NCBI GenBank assembly: GCA_013204585.1 | Contig: JABMNL010000001.1 | Span: forward strand, 1-64,000 | Length of the DNA: 64,000 nucleotides | Direction of reading: 5' to 3' | From: SAR202 cluster bacterium | GTDB taxonomy: Bacteria > Chloroflexota > Dehalococcoidia > Lucifugimonadales > UBA3495 | Notes under the pieces: generated by a model | The model's database searches: none | What the model was told of the DNA's origin: nothing | The model's input: the letters and a program-made list of their open reading frames with translations, nothing else | Part shown: positions 38,891 through 48,091 of the stretch, one piece after another | Layout of the letters: each line of letters starts with the position of its first letter | Numbering within the stretch: the first letter of the stretch is position 1 | Position numbers and translations under genes: made by a program

Positions 38891-40021
38891 TTAGTCGCCT
38901 TTGGGCTGGGCGAAGATGATTCGCCCGGCCGCAGTCTGCAATACCCTGGTGACAACCACGTCGTGGAAGGCGTTTAGATAGCGCCGTCCACCTTCGACCA
39001 CCACCATGGTGCCGTCGTCCAAGTAGGCCACGCCCTGGCCCACTTCTTTGCCCTCTTGGACAATGTTCACCCGCAGTTCTTCGCCGGGGAGAACGATGGA
39101 CTTGAGCGCGTTGGCCAACTCGTTTACGTTCAAAACCTGAACGCCTTGTAGTTCGGCGACCCGGTTCAGATTGTAGTCGGTGGTCAAGATGGCCGCTTTC
39201 ATTTCCCTGGCCAATTGGACCAGGACAGCGTCTACCTCGTTGCCGTTCTCCACGCCTACGTCTAGGACTTGGAGCGGGACAGCGTCGTCTTTACGCAGCT
39301 TTCCCAAGACTTCCAGGCCGCGTCGTCCGCGATTGCGCCGGAGCGGGTCGCTGGAGTCGGCGATATGACGTAGTTCGTCGAGCACGAAACGGGGCACCAC
39401 CAACGAGCCTTCCAGGAATCCGGTGATGCTGAGGTCGGCAATCCGACCGTCGATTATCGCGCTGGTGTCCACGAGAATGTTCCCGTTACGCGAGGACTTA
39501 CGCGATTTGACGTTGTCGGCCTTGCCGGTCCATCCAGTCCCATTTGAGTGCTGGGAGCTGATGGAGTTAAGGGAGGAGCCACCGGAATCCGCCGGTGCCT
39601 CCAGGCCAGGGAATATTGCGCGCATATCCCGTTCTCGCTGGACTCCCAGCCAAAGGCCAGAGAGTCCCAAAACCACGTTTACGATAACCGGCACGACCCA
39701 ACCGGGCCAACCGGACAGCGTGTACAAAGGTATAGAGATAAGCGAGGCAACGACCAGGCCTACAAGTAGACCTGCCGTTGCCGAGATTAATGCCGAGCCG
39801 GGTATGGAGTCGATATAATCGGCGCTCATGCGCCAGAGCTTGAGGATTAAGAAGGGGATTAAAATTCCCCCGATTACTGCGCCGGCCAGGGTCAATCCAA
39901 GACCCCAAGGTAGGAATTCTTCTTTATCTGAATAATATTCCGAGATATAGAGTCCGAGACGCCAGCCAATTACCCCAAGACCTCCGGCACTCAGCGCTCT
40001 GAGTATCCAAAGGGCCACCAA
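38891..40021 (-). CDS. PIN/TRAM-domain membrane protein (YacL-like; TTG start)
   Basis: N-terminal TMs; ILVDTSAIIDGRIADL PIN; TTDYNLNRVA; C-terminal TRAM. Confidence 0.93.
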   Translation of the reverse strand: MVALWILRALSAGGLGVIGWRLGLYISEYYSDKEEFLPWGLGLTLAGAVIGGILIPFLILKLWRMSADYIDSIPGSALISATAGLLVGLVVASLISIPLYTLSGWPGWVVPVIVNVVLGLSGLWLGVQRERDMRAIFPGLEAPADSGGSSLNSISSQHSNGTGWTGKADNVKSRKSSRNGNILVDTSAIIDGRIADLSITGFLEGSLVVPRFVLDELRHIADSSDPLRRNRGRRGLEVLGKLRKDDAVPLQVLDVGVENGNEVDAVLVQLAREMKAAILTTDYNLNRVAELQGVQVLNVNELANALKSIVLPGEELRVNIVQEGKEVGQGVAYLDDGTMVVVEGGRRYLNAFHDVVVTRVLQTAAGRIIFAQPKGD

Positions 40022-40566
40022 CAGAGGTTACCTCCTTGCCAGCCGCGGCTCCGGCTTTGGGCTAGCCGAACCAGCAGGCGCTGGACCTAGAATTTTTAAT
40101 GCTTGCCGGGTATGGAGGCCAGAGAACTTAAAAAGGCGGTTAGATAACCGCCCCCTCAATTTCAAGTCCGGGCCGTATTGCCCGAACCTTTCCCCTGAAA
40201 CTCCTAGCGATGATTTTGTTGTGGTAAGTCCTGCGGAATGCCCTATTCCGCAGGTAATAAATGATTAGTTAATTTTCACCGTTTTACTTATTTCTGCGTA
40301 CCCCTTTTGCGGTGGGTTTAGGCCATAATTTAGCCTCAATTACGAGATACGTATCGCATTAGTTGACATATTGAGAATAGCACATGTCCACATGTTGGGG
40401 AAGGTATTTTTCAGGAGTCGGCCCATATGGACCGCAGGGCTGACCCAATAGCGGCGTTGAGCCTATCCATCTGTATCAATTTTGTAGGCCCGGCGTATAC
40501 TTTGAGTCGCAGAACCGCGCTGGCAAGTTGCGTAGGCACAAACCTAACCAAATCGGGAGTAGTTAC

Positions 40567-41577
40567 ATGACTAGCGAAAGCAAGCCGAGGGTATATCTGG
40601 TGGCGACCGGCGGCAGTATCTCGTTCGTGGGCCGTACCCGCACCGACTACACCAACTACAGCTACGACGGCAAGCATCTGACCATTGAGGAGATGCTCGA
40701 GCGGGTGCCAGAAGTACACGAGTTTGCCGAAGTGCAGGCCGAGCAGTTCTTGAACCTTGGCAGCACTGACGTGACGCCAGAGCATTGGCTGGGGTTGGCG
40801 AAGCGCATCAACCAGATTTTTAAGGACGACCCCGATGCCGCAGGAGTCGCGGTCACCCACGGCACGGCCACTTTAGAGGAGACGGCCTACTTTCTTAACC
40901 TGACCGTAAAAAGCTGTAAACCGGTGGTGGTCACCGGCGCGATGCGCCCACCCACCGGCCTTGGCACCGACTCAGACGTGAATCTGATGGACTGCATTAG
41001 AGTAGCGGCGGCCCCGCAGTCTGCGGGAAGGGGCGTGCTGACCGTATTGAACAACCAGATTCAAGCGGCTCGCGATGTAACCAAGACCAATAGCTATCGC
41101 CTGGAGACCTTTCAGGCCCCCGACTTTGGGTTTTTGGGCTATGCCGATTCGGACGCGGAGGTTGTCTACTATCGCCGTCCGGACCGGGCGCACACTGCGG
41201 ATTCAGAATTCGATGTTGAGGGCATCGAGCAATTACCAAGGGTAGATATTGCGCCCGCCTACGCAGGAGCCGACGGCCTGGTTATCAGGGCGCTGGCCAA
41301 CGCGGGCGTCGATGGTTTGGTGGCAGCGGGTCTCGGCAGCGGCGGATCGCCGCCTCCGTTCATGGCGGCGTTGAAAGAGGTGTCGGACGCTGGGCTCCCA
41401 GTGGTAATCGCTACCCATACCGGCACTGGTCGGGTAATGCTCACTCGCCGTTTCACCGAAGACGGTTACATAGTGGCCGATAACCTAACGCCCAAGAAGG
41501 CACGCATCCTGCTAATGCTGGCCCTTACGAAAACCAAGGACCGGGCAGAGATACAGCGGATGATGCTGACGTACTGA
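40567..41577 (+). CDS. L-asparaginase family
   Basis: VYLVATGGSIS; VTHGTATLEETAYFL; VVTGAMRPP. Confidence 0.93.
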   Translation: MTSESKPRVYLVATGGSISFVGRTRTDYTNYSYDGKHLTIEEMLERVPEVHEFAEVQAEQFLNLGSTDVTPEHWLGLAKRINQIFKDDPDAAGVAVTHGTATLEETAYFLNLTVKSCKPVVVTGAMRPPTGLGTDSDVNLMDCIRVAAAPQSAGRGVLTVLNNQIQAARDVTKTNSYRLETFQAPDFGFLGYADSDAEVVYYRRPDRAHTADSEFDVEGIEQLPRVDIAPAYAGADGLVIRALANAGVDGLVAAGLGSGGSPPPFMAALKEVSDAGLPVVIATHTGTGRVMLTRRFTEDGYIVADNLTPKKARILLMLALTKTKDRAEIQRMMLTY

Positions 41578-41657
41578 AGTGGCCCTTCGACAGGCTCATG
41601 ACGAGGCAGGACGCTGCCCCCACCCTAACCTTCCCCATCGCAAGGGGGCATCTATTC

Positions 41658-41699
41658 CCGAAACGCAAGAAGGGCACCCGACTCAATCGGGACGCCCTT
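41658..41699. terminator. Bidirectional terminator; near-copy of 43335-43377
   Basis: CCGAAACGCAAGAAGGGCACCCGACTCAATCGGGACGCCCTT. Confidence 0.75.
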
Positions 41700-41733
41700 C
41701 TTGATGTTGCTCGGCTAAGTTAGTGTCGCTGGG

Positions 41734-42432
41734 TTAAACGATTTTCTGGTAGAGCAGAATTACCGTGTCATCAACCCCGGGGGCTAACTGCGTGACGGTT
41801 ACCAATCTGAATATGATGATGTTTCTGGAAGAATCGGCACTCAATGAGCCAGAGGTACCTGCTTTTTCAAATGCCCAAAGATAGGGAGCATAGACCTCCG
41901 CGCCTTGTTTGGCGGAGGCAGGAGTCTCAGCCATGTACGAGTTGTCGACTAAGAGATCGAAATCAATCGCCGTGTACCCTTTAAGCAGGTCTTCAACAGT
42001 AAAGTCAATTGCCTGATTATTGGCCGGGTCGATTACTGTTAGGACCGCTCCGTCTTCATCGAGGAAATCGATTTGAGTTACGGTCGTTATCGCATCGCCG
42101 GGCAAAACGCTTGCGTATGCGACGGTCAAGTGGCGCTCCGGCCAACGGCTGCTGGTTTTCTGTTCAACGTCGGGGAATACGTCTAGCACCGTCACAGCGA
42201 GTGGACTTAGGGCTTCTGCGCCGTCTCGATCAGAGAAGTACGAAGCCGCGGCACTTCCGACAGTTGACGCGTCTTGTTGAGCCTGTGCGTCTCTACTTGT
42301 TTCGCTGGTACCGCTGACGGTAGTGGTGACGATGGTGGCTAGGACGGTGATGATGGACATCACTGCGAGCAGCTCGATTAGGGTGAACCCTCGTTGGCTA
42401 CTAATAAGAATGTTTTTCGCGATTGTTTTCAT
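41734..42432 (-). CDS. Type IV pilin/type II secretion pseudopilin-like protein
   Basis: SQRGFTLIELLAVMSIITVLATIV prepilin cleavage/methylation motif. Confidence 0.92.
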   Translation of the reverse strand: MKTIAKNILISSQRGFTLIELLAVMSIITVLATIVTTTVSGTSETSRDAQAQQDASTVGSAAASYFSDRDGAEALSPLAVTVLDVFPDVEQKTSSRWPERHLTVAYASVLPGDAITTVTQIDFLDEDGAVLTVIDPANNQAIDFTVEDLLKGYTAIDFDLLVDNSYMAETPASAKQGAEVYAPYLWAFEKAGTSGSLSADSSRNIIIFRLVTVTQLAPGVDDTVILLYQKIV

Positions 42433-42656
42433 GAGAATCTCCTTTTTCCCTGCTGAACCGGATTAATGACCCACCGGTAACTTGGCCGAATCCCGTCGGG
42501 TATTTTCTTTTTGCCAGACCTCAGACCTTTGAGGCTTTCTTCTATCTATTTACGGGGCCAAGACTAGAGGACTCGCAGTCCGTCTTTCTTGGCTACCTGT
42601 TACTATTCGAGGTTACTTTTTGACTGGCCTCGGTGCATCATTAATTTGAGTGAGAT

Positions 42657-43122
42657 AAAGGGTGATAAAAGGGCTAGCCCTTTTCTTCCGTATGCTGATA
42701 TTTATTGAAGCTAGTTATTCATGGATTGCAGCGGAGTAGATAAATCAACTAAAGGGTGATAAAAGGGCTAGCCCTTTTGTAGCAAGATAGGCTGGAATTG
42801 CAGTGGTTTTCCACTCAATATTCCAGTAGGGCCTGTTGCGGTCGGGGTATTTTTATTGCCAATCTGGTAGTATGAAAAAGCGATAGGCACACTCCTTTCG
42901 CTTGAATACCCCGGTGATGGCCGCAATACCAATCAGGGGTATTCTTTTTGCTAACAAACTGCCAGTGGCAAAACTATAGGCACACTCCTTTCTAATGAAC
43001 GCCCCGGTGATGGCCGCAAACCAATCTGGAGTATTTTTATGCCGTATTAGGGGACATGACTATGGGAAGGCCCATTTGCTTAAATACACCGAAGATGGCC
43101 GCAATACGAATTCGGAGTATTT
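42657..43122. repeat. Degenerate ~92-bp-period repeat/hairpin array upstream of the pilin gene
   Basis: Hairpins at 42904-42944, 42997-43036, 43082-43122 share GATGGCCGCAA core; palindrome repeats at 42657 and 42751 fall in the same phase. Confidence 0.75.
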
Positions 43123-43334
43123 CTGCCAAAACCAGGGTCCAGCTGGTTTATGACTCTATTCACCAAGTTATGTCCTGTGTTTAACGCTATGCTTGCCCTG
43201 TCGCGCCTGTCAATTAAATATAAGCGGTGGTGTAATATTCACACGCAGTTCATACGAAATACTTTTCTAATCGACACTTTCGTGCCTAGCTGGGTATTAA
43301 TGTGTAGTTTGTAATGCATTAGGATATTGCCTTA

Positions 43335-43377
43335 CCGAAACGCAAAAAGGGCGTCCCGACTTAATCGGGACGCCCTT
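43335..43377. terminator. Bidirectional terminator
   Basis: CCGAAACGCAAAAAGGGCGTCCCGACTTAATCGGGACGCCCTTTTATTTTG. Confidence 0.85.
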
Positions 43378-43411
43378 TTATTTTGTTCCGGCCAACTAGG
43401 TTTGGGTGGTG

Positions 43412-44647
43412 TTAACTACGCTCTGGAGCTCCTTGAATCTCGTGGTAGAGATCTTCTTCGGAGATGACGTTGTTTTTCTTCATGGCTTCAATCTCCTCTG
43501 CCGAGTAGCCCAAGATGCCCGATAGGACAGCGTCGTTGTGTTCGCCGACCTTGGGGGTAACGCCGATATTTACCGGGGTGCGGGAGAAATGCCAGTAGTC
43601 TCCCGAGACGGCGATGGTTCCGGCCAAGAAGTCGTCCACCTCGACCATGGCGCGTCGTTCCCAGGGATGGGGGTCGGCCTCGGCCATGGGGATATCGTTC
43701 ACTGGGGCGGCTACTACATCGTGCTTGGTGAAGTGCGCGATGGCCTGCTCCATGCTCAGGGTCATGAGCAGCGCATGTAGAGCTTCGTTGACGATTGCAG
43801 CGTTCTTCGCGCGTTCGGGACGGGTGCTGAAGCGGGGGTCTTCCAACCACTCGGGCTTGCCCAGAGCGTTGCAGACTCGGTACCAGTGGTGCTGGTCACC
43901 GGCGGAAAGCAGGACCCAACCCTCTTTACATTCGTAGATGCCCGAGGGTGGAGCGGTGGAATTGGAGTCACCACGCTTGGGCTTGATACCGGAACCGTGA
44001 TACGCCGTTATGGGAATCTCGGTCATGGAATAGCCGGTGTCGGCCAAACAGACGTCCATGGATTGGCCTTCTCCAGAGACTTCCCGCTCGTGGAGGGCAG
44101 CCAGACAACCGATGGCGGCATGTAGCGATGTGATGCGGTCAATGATTGGCACGCCGGTTCTGATGGGAGGCATGCCCTCATCCCCGGTGAGCATGGTGAT
44201 GCCAGACATGGTCTGTCCGATGGGGTCGTAGCCAATCTGGTCCTTGTAGGGGCCGAATTGTCCGTAGGCTGATACATTCACCATGATGATGCGGGGATTT
44301 AGCTTCTTGAGTTCCTCGTAGCCGAAGCCCATCTTCTCGATGGTGCCGGGCCTAAAGTTCTGAACCAAGACGTCGGAAACCTTGATTAGCTTTCTTAGGG
44401 CCTCTTTGCCCTCTTCCTTGCGGAGGTCCATGGAAAGGGATTTCTTGCCCGAGTTGTACTGAACCCAGTAAGAAGACTGTTTCTTGACCCAGGGGCCGTG
44501 GTAACGGGTCTCTTCACCGCCGATACGCTCGACTTTAATTACCTCGGCGCCCATGCGGGCTAAGACTTGAGCGCAACGTGGCCCGGCCTGGTGACGTCCC
44601 AAGTCGATGACACGGACATTTTCGAGAGGATGCTTGAGAGCAGCCAT
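43412..44647 (-). CDS. CaiB/BaiF-type CoA-transferase
   Basis: NVRVIDLGRHQAGPRCAQVLARMGAEVIKVERIGG; start at MAALKHPLE. Confidence 0.94.
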   Translation of the reverse strand: MAALKHPLENVRVIDLGRHQAGPRCAQVLARMGAEVIKVERIGGEETRYHGPWVKKQSSYWVQYNSGKKSLSMDLRKEEGKEALRKLIKVSDVLVQNFRPGTIEKMGFGYEELKKLNPRIIMVNVSAYGQFGPYKDQIGYDPIGQTMSGITMLTGDEGMPPIRTGVPIIDRITSLHAAIGCLAALHEREVSGEGQSMDVCLADTGYSMTEIPITAYHGSGIKPKRGDSNSTAPPSGIYECKEGWVLLSAGDQHHWYRVCNALGKPEWLEDPRFSTRPERAKNAAIVNEALHALLMTLSMEQAIAHFTKHDVVAAPVNDIPMAEADPHPWERRAMVEVDDFLAGTIAVSGDYWHFSRTPVNIGVTPKVGEHNDAVLSGILGYSAEEIEAMKKNNVISEEDLYHEIQGAPERS

Positions 44648-44837
44648 GGGCGAAGACCCCCTATATAGCAAAAAATTACGGATGGTTGGTGCCAGATTTA
44701 GGCACCGGAGTTGGGCAATTGTAAGACCGGCACATGGAAAGAGCAAGGTGTGGGCGGGGGTGAGCCAGGGTGTGGTGTGTACAGTGGAGATGCTAGGCGG
44801 AATGATAAGTCGGGGCACAGACCTGCCCCGACGAACA

Positions 44838-44877
44838 AAGATAGGCGGCTCGGCATATTGCCGAGCCGCCTATCTTT
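44838..44877 (-). terminator. Terminator hairpin
   Basis: AAGATAGGCGGCTCGGCATATTGCCGAGCCGCCTATCTTT. Confidence 0.75.
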
Positions 44878-45082
44878 AGGCTGCCATGTCAGCTAGAACC
44901 CTGATGGGCTCGCCCGCAGGGAGAACATATAGCTTTCCAATAGGGTTTTCAGTCCGCAGTTCGGCGTCTTCAATCGAAGTCAGGTAATGTCCGCACTGGA
45001 GGCAATCGATGTAACTGCCATAGACGTCGGTATTGTCGTACAGGTCTCCGTGACACTTGGGACAACTCTTGAGCCAGAACAT
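44876..45082 (-). CDS. Zinc-ribbon small protein
   Basis: CPKC...CLQC in 68 aa. Confidence 0.65.
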   Translation of the reverse strand: MFWLKSCPKCHGDLYDNTDVYGSYIDCLQCGHYLTSIEDAELRTENPIGKLYVLPAGEPIRVLADMAA

Positions 45083-45224
45083 GCGCGAACCTCCTTGGGT
45101 GCATAAACGCCGAGCCCGGTTATCGTTAATTTTTCTTGCTGACCGCTCCGCGTCAACACCACCCTACATGCAGCACAATTACCTGTGGATTACCGCTAAT
45201 TATCAGTCTTCTAATCCAGATGCC

Positions 45225-46091
45225 TTAGTGGGGATGGCCACCGATTTCTTCTTCGTGTTCCTCTTCATGGGCGACCCCGGTTAATTCTTCCAACTCGTGA
45301 GCGGCCCCGTCAATATTTCCGGCTTCCAGGTACTCTCGAATTTCAGCCACTTGGCTGGCAACTGCTGGGTCACCGCTCATCTGTTCCATCAAGTGGTCCA
45401 GATGGTGGAGCGCCCCTTCGATGTCATCAACAAGAACAGAAGACCGGGCCAGGCTGGCCTGCATCTCTGAGGGGGTGAGGTCTTCAACTTGAATCCCCGC
45501 CAGCATGTTTTCGATGATGTGTATCGCATCGTGAATGTTTCCGGCTTCGGTCTCCTCTTTGGCTTCCTTCATTTGGGCCAGGTGTTGGCCCGTCACTTTG
45601 CTGGCTATATGGTCTATGTGGTGAATCGCTTCGGTGGCTGAGTCGTCCTCCAGAGCGAACAAGGTCATCCAATGGTGTTGGGCCAATGCCTGCCCAGGGT
45701 TGTCCACGCTCATGTGGAGATGGTCTCCCCCCAGCGATTCAACGTACTCGGCGATATGGCCGAGTTCTTCGTTCGATATCTTTGACGGCGGGAACACCGG
45801 CATTTGTCCCAACGGCGCTCTGGCTTGCCGCTTAACCTGACCTGCTGTGTGTCCGGCTAGGCCCGGCGCAATTCCGGTGCCCTGCCCTTCCGACCCGTGA
45901 CATGCGCCGCAGCCATTGTTGGTGAATAACAGTTGTCCATCTGATACGGGTTCCGCAGCCGGAATGGTTGGTTGTGGAACGGTTGATGTCGGAGCTTTCG
46001 CAGATGTGTCTCCATAGCCTCCGCATGCCGATATTAGCAAGAACAGTCCGGTAATTAGGCCCAATAGCCCCAATGATTTCATACGTTGCAC
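45225..46091 (-). CDS. Cytochrome c-domain lipoprotein with His/Glu-rich helical C-terminus
   Basis: Lipobox LISACGG; NNGCGACHGSEGQG (CxxCH); repeated IHHIDHI/HHLDHL segments. Confidence 0.88.
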   Translation of the reverse strand: MQRMKSLGLLGLITGLFLLISACGGYGDTSAKAPTSTVPQPTIPAAEPVSDGQLLFTNNGCGACHGSEGQGTGIAPGLAGHTAGQVKRQARAPLGQMPVFPPSKISNEELGHIAEYVESLGGDHLHMSVDNPGQALAQHHWMTLFALEDDSATEAIHHIDHIASKVTGQHLAQMKEAKEETEAGNIHDAIHIIENMLAGIQVEDLTPSEMQASLARSSVLVDDIEGALHHLDHLMEQMSGDPAVASQVAEIREYLEAGNIDGAAHELEELTGVAHEEEHEEEIGGHPH

Positions 46092-46219
46092 TTAGTCCTT
46101 TCACGATTTATGAAGATCGTCTCTTCAGGGAATTTGTGTCCCCGGAGGGATCTGGTCTTGCCACCGCGGAGGGACCACATGGAGCGCATGGGCCCAATCA
46201 CCCGCCGTTTAGTAGTTGG

Positions 46220-46825
46220 TCAGCCTTTCCACCATCGTTCTCGGTCTGCGACCGGAATTTCAAGCAACACCACGTCTTGGTAATTGCCCCAGAAGTCCTT
46301 GACCCGGTCTTCCAGGGTGGCAACTTCTTTGAAGCCGACGCGCTCTGCCGCCACGACCGCTTCTTTCTCGCGTTGGGCGACTAGCTCGAACGTGACCTTG
46401 ACGAGCCCAAGCCCAGCGGCAATGTCTAGAATTTCCCGAATCAAACGACCACCCAGACCCACTTCCCGGTAGGCTGGGTCAACAACGACCCTAACCTCGC
46501 CCAAGTGGTGCCGAGCTGGGGTGCGGTTCAAATGGAGGGTTGCATCGGCCACGATGGCGTCACCAACCACTGCGACGATTGGAATTACCTTCGCAAAATC
46601 CATGTTGGATGTCCAGCCGTGGATAACCTTGGCCGATGCGACATTCTCTTTCAAGTAATATCGCTCTTCCTCGGGGATTCGCTCAAAAAACTCTAGCAGG
46701 CGAATCTTATCGTCCGGCTCAAGAGGGCGAACTGAGACTTTGTCTCCGTCCCGCAACATGATGTCTTTTGGATAGGCTTCTGCGTTAGGTAGGCCTCTCA
46801 TCATCAATACCTCCTGGACGTTCAA
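46220..46825 (-). CDS. GNAT-family N-acetyltransferase
   Basis: EVRVVVDPAYREVGLGGRLIREILDIA. Confidence 0.88.
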   Translation of the reverse strand: MNVQEVLMMRGLPNAEAYPKDIMLRDGDKVSVRPLEPDDKIRLLEFFERIPEEERYYLKENVASAKVIHGWTSNMDFAKVIPIVAVVGDAIVADATLHLNRTPARHHLGEVRVVVDPAYREVGLGGRLIREILDIAAGLGLVKVTFELVAQREKEAVVAAERVGFKEVATLEDRVKDFWGNYQDVVLLEIPVADRERWWKG

Positions 46826-46899
46826 TTTTTGATTCGCCGATTGCTTCTCAGGTTCCCTTGGAGTACTGGAAGCCCGAACGGCTAGGCTTGATTAAAGCG

Positions 46900-47244
46900 C
46901 TACAAGGCCGCTTCGCCCTGCTCTCCGGTTCGGACCTTAATGGCGTTACTGACTGGAGAAATGAAAATTTTGCCGTCTCCTATATTGCCAGTGCGGGCAT
47001 GCTCAATAATGGTGTCGATGGCTATCTGAGTTTGCTCGTCATGTACCACCAGTTCCAACTTAACCTTGGGCAGCATGTCAATCTCATAACGGCCCACACC
47101 ACGGGAACCACCGGCAGTAACACCCCGCTGGGCACCGCGGCCAGTGACGTTCACAACGTTAAGTCCGATGAGGCCGACTTGAACCAAAGCTTCTTTGACG
47201 TCGTTTAGTTTCTCCGGCCTAATGATTGCTTCTACCTTGTTCAT
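46900..47244 (-). CDS. P-II family nitrogen regulatory protein
   Basis: MNKVEAIIRPEKLNDVKEAL; NVTGRGAQRG...; GDGKIFISPV. Confidence 0.95.
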   Translation of the reverse strand: MNKVEAIIRPEKLNDVKEALVQVGLIGLNVVNVTGRGAQRGVTAGGSRGVGRYEIDMLPKVKLELVVHDEQTQIAIDTIIEHARTGNIGDGKIFISPVSNAIKVRTGEQGEAAL

Positions 47245-47489
47245 GCACTCCTCCCAAATCTGTGCAGAATATCCGCGCCTACCTCTCCTCTGGGCTTCGG
47301 TGGGCTAGGGGGCCAGCCCGAACCCGATGCCCCCAGAGAGGCGCGGCGCTTACTTAGCTTGACGGCTTGGCTGGAGGATATCAAGGGCCGTTTGTACAAA
47401 TTGTTAAGGCCAATTGGATACTTTGAAGGTGCTGAACGGCGCGCAGACAAATACCCGATAAATGGCAAAAGAAAAGCCCAGACTCGGAA

Positions 47490-47879
47490 TTATTTGCTGG
47501 GGCCGTCTGAGTCTGGGTCGATAGCCAATCTAATCCAGTTGGTCAGGCTGGTGGTGTCCACGTCCTTTAGTAGATAACCGTTTACGCCGATTTGGTACGC
47601 TTGACGCCGCTCGTCGGGGTCGAGGTAAGAGGTGAGGATGGCGACCTTGGCTTGCTCATCGGCGGCCAGCGCTCTGCGGCAGAGGTCAATGCCGTTTGCT
47701 TGTTTCATCTTGGTGTCGATGAGCACCACGTCTGGATTGAGCCCCGCGATATCGCGGATGGCCTCTTCGCCGTCGCAGGTTGCCCCAACCACGTCTAATC
47801 CGGGCATGGATGCCAGGCGGCGGGCGAGGATTTCTCTCGCGGGGCGGTGTTCGTCAATTAGAAAGATTCGAATATTCAT
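47490..47879 (-). CDS. Stand-alone response-regulator receiver protein
   Basis: IFLIDEHRPAREIL; DVVLIDTKMKQANGIDLCR; ILTSY. Confidence 0.9.
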   Translation of the reverse strand: MNIRIFLIDEHRPAREILARRLASMPGLDVVGATCDGEEAIRDIAGLNPDVVLIDTKMKQANGIDLCRRALAADEQAKVAILTSYLDPDERRQAYQIGVNGYLLKDVDTTSLTNWIRLAIDPDSDGPSK

Positions 47880-47980
47880 AGCTATTTCACAACTGGGGCA
47901 ACTTCACGATAAGGCGCGAGGGGACACGGACGAGAGTGCCGAAGGTAATCGTTCTGGCAGGCCGGTTGGGCATAAAAATA

Positions 47981-48010
47981 GGGCCAGGTGGTGAATGCAC
48001 CACCCGGCCC
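47981..48010 (-). terminator. Terminator (T-tract on minus strand)
   Basis: Minus: GGGCCGGGTGGTGCATTCACCACCTGGCCCTATTTTTA. Confidence 0.8.
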
Positions 48011-48091
48011 TTCGTATTCTCCGGCCCTTCGTATTTTATGGCTGGTATTTATGGTCAGCTAAGTTCTGGCCTAACCCGGCTAAGGTTCAAC

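Noticed and set aside
42844-43122. CRISPR-like array
   Set aside because: Units are degenerate, hairpins are 40-41 nt with related rather than unique intervening sequence, and no cas genes are present.
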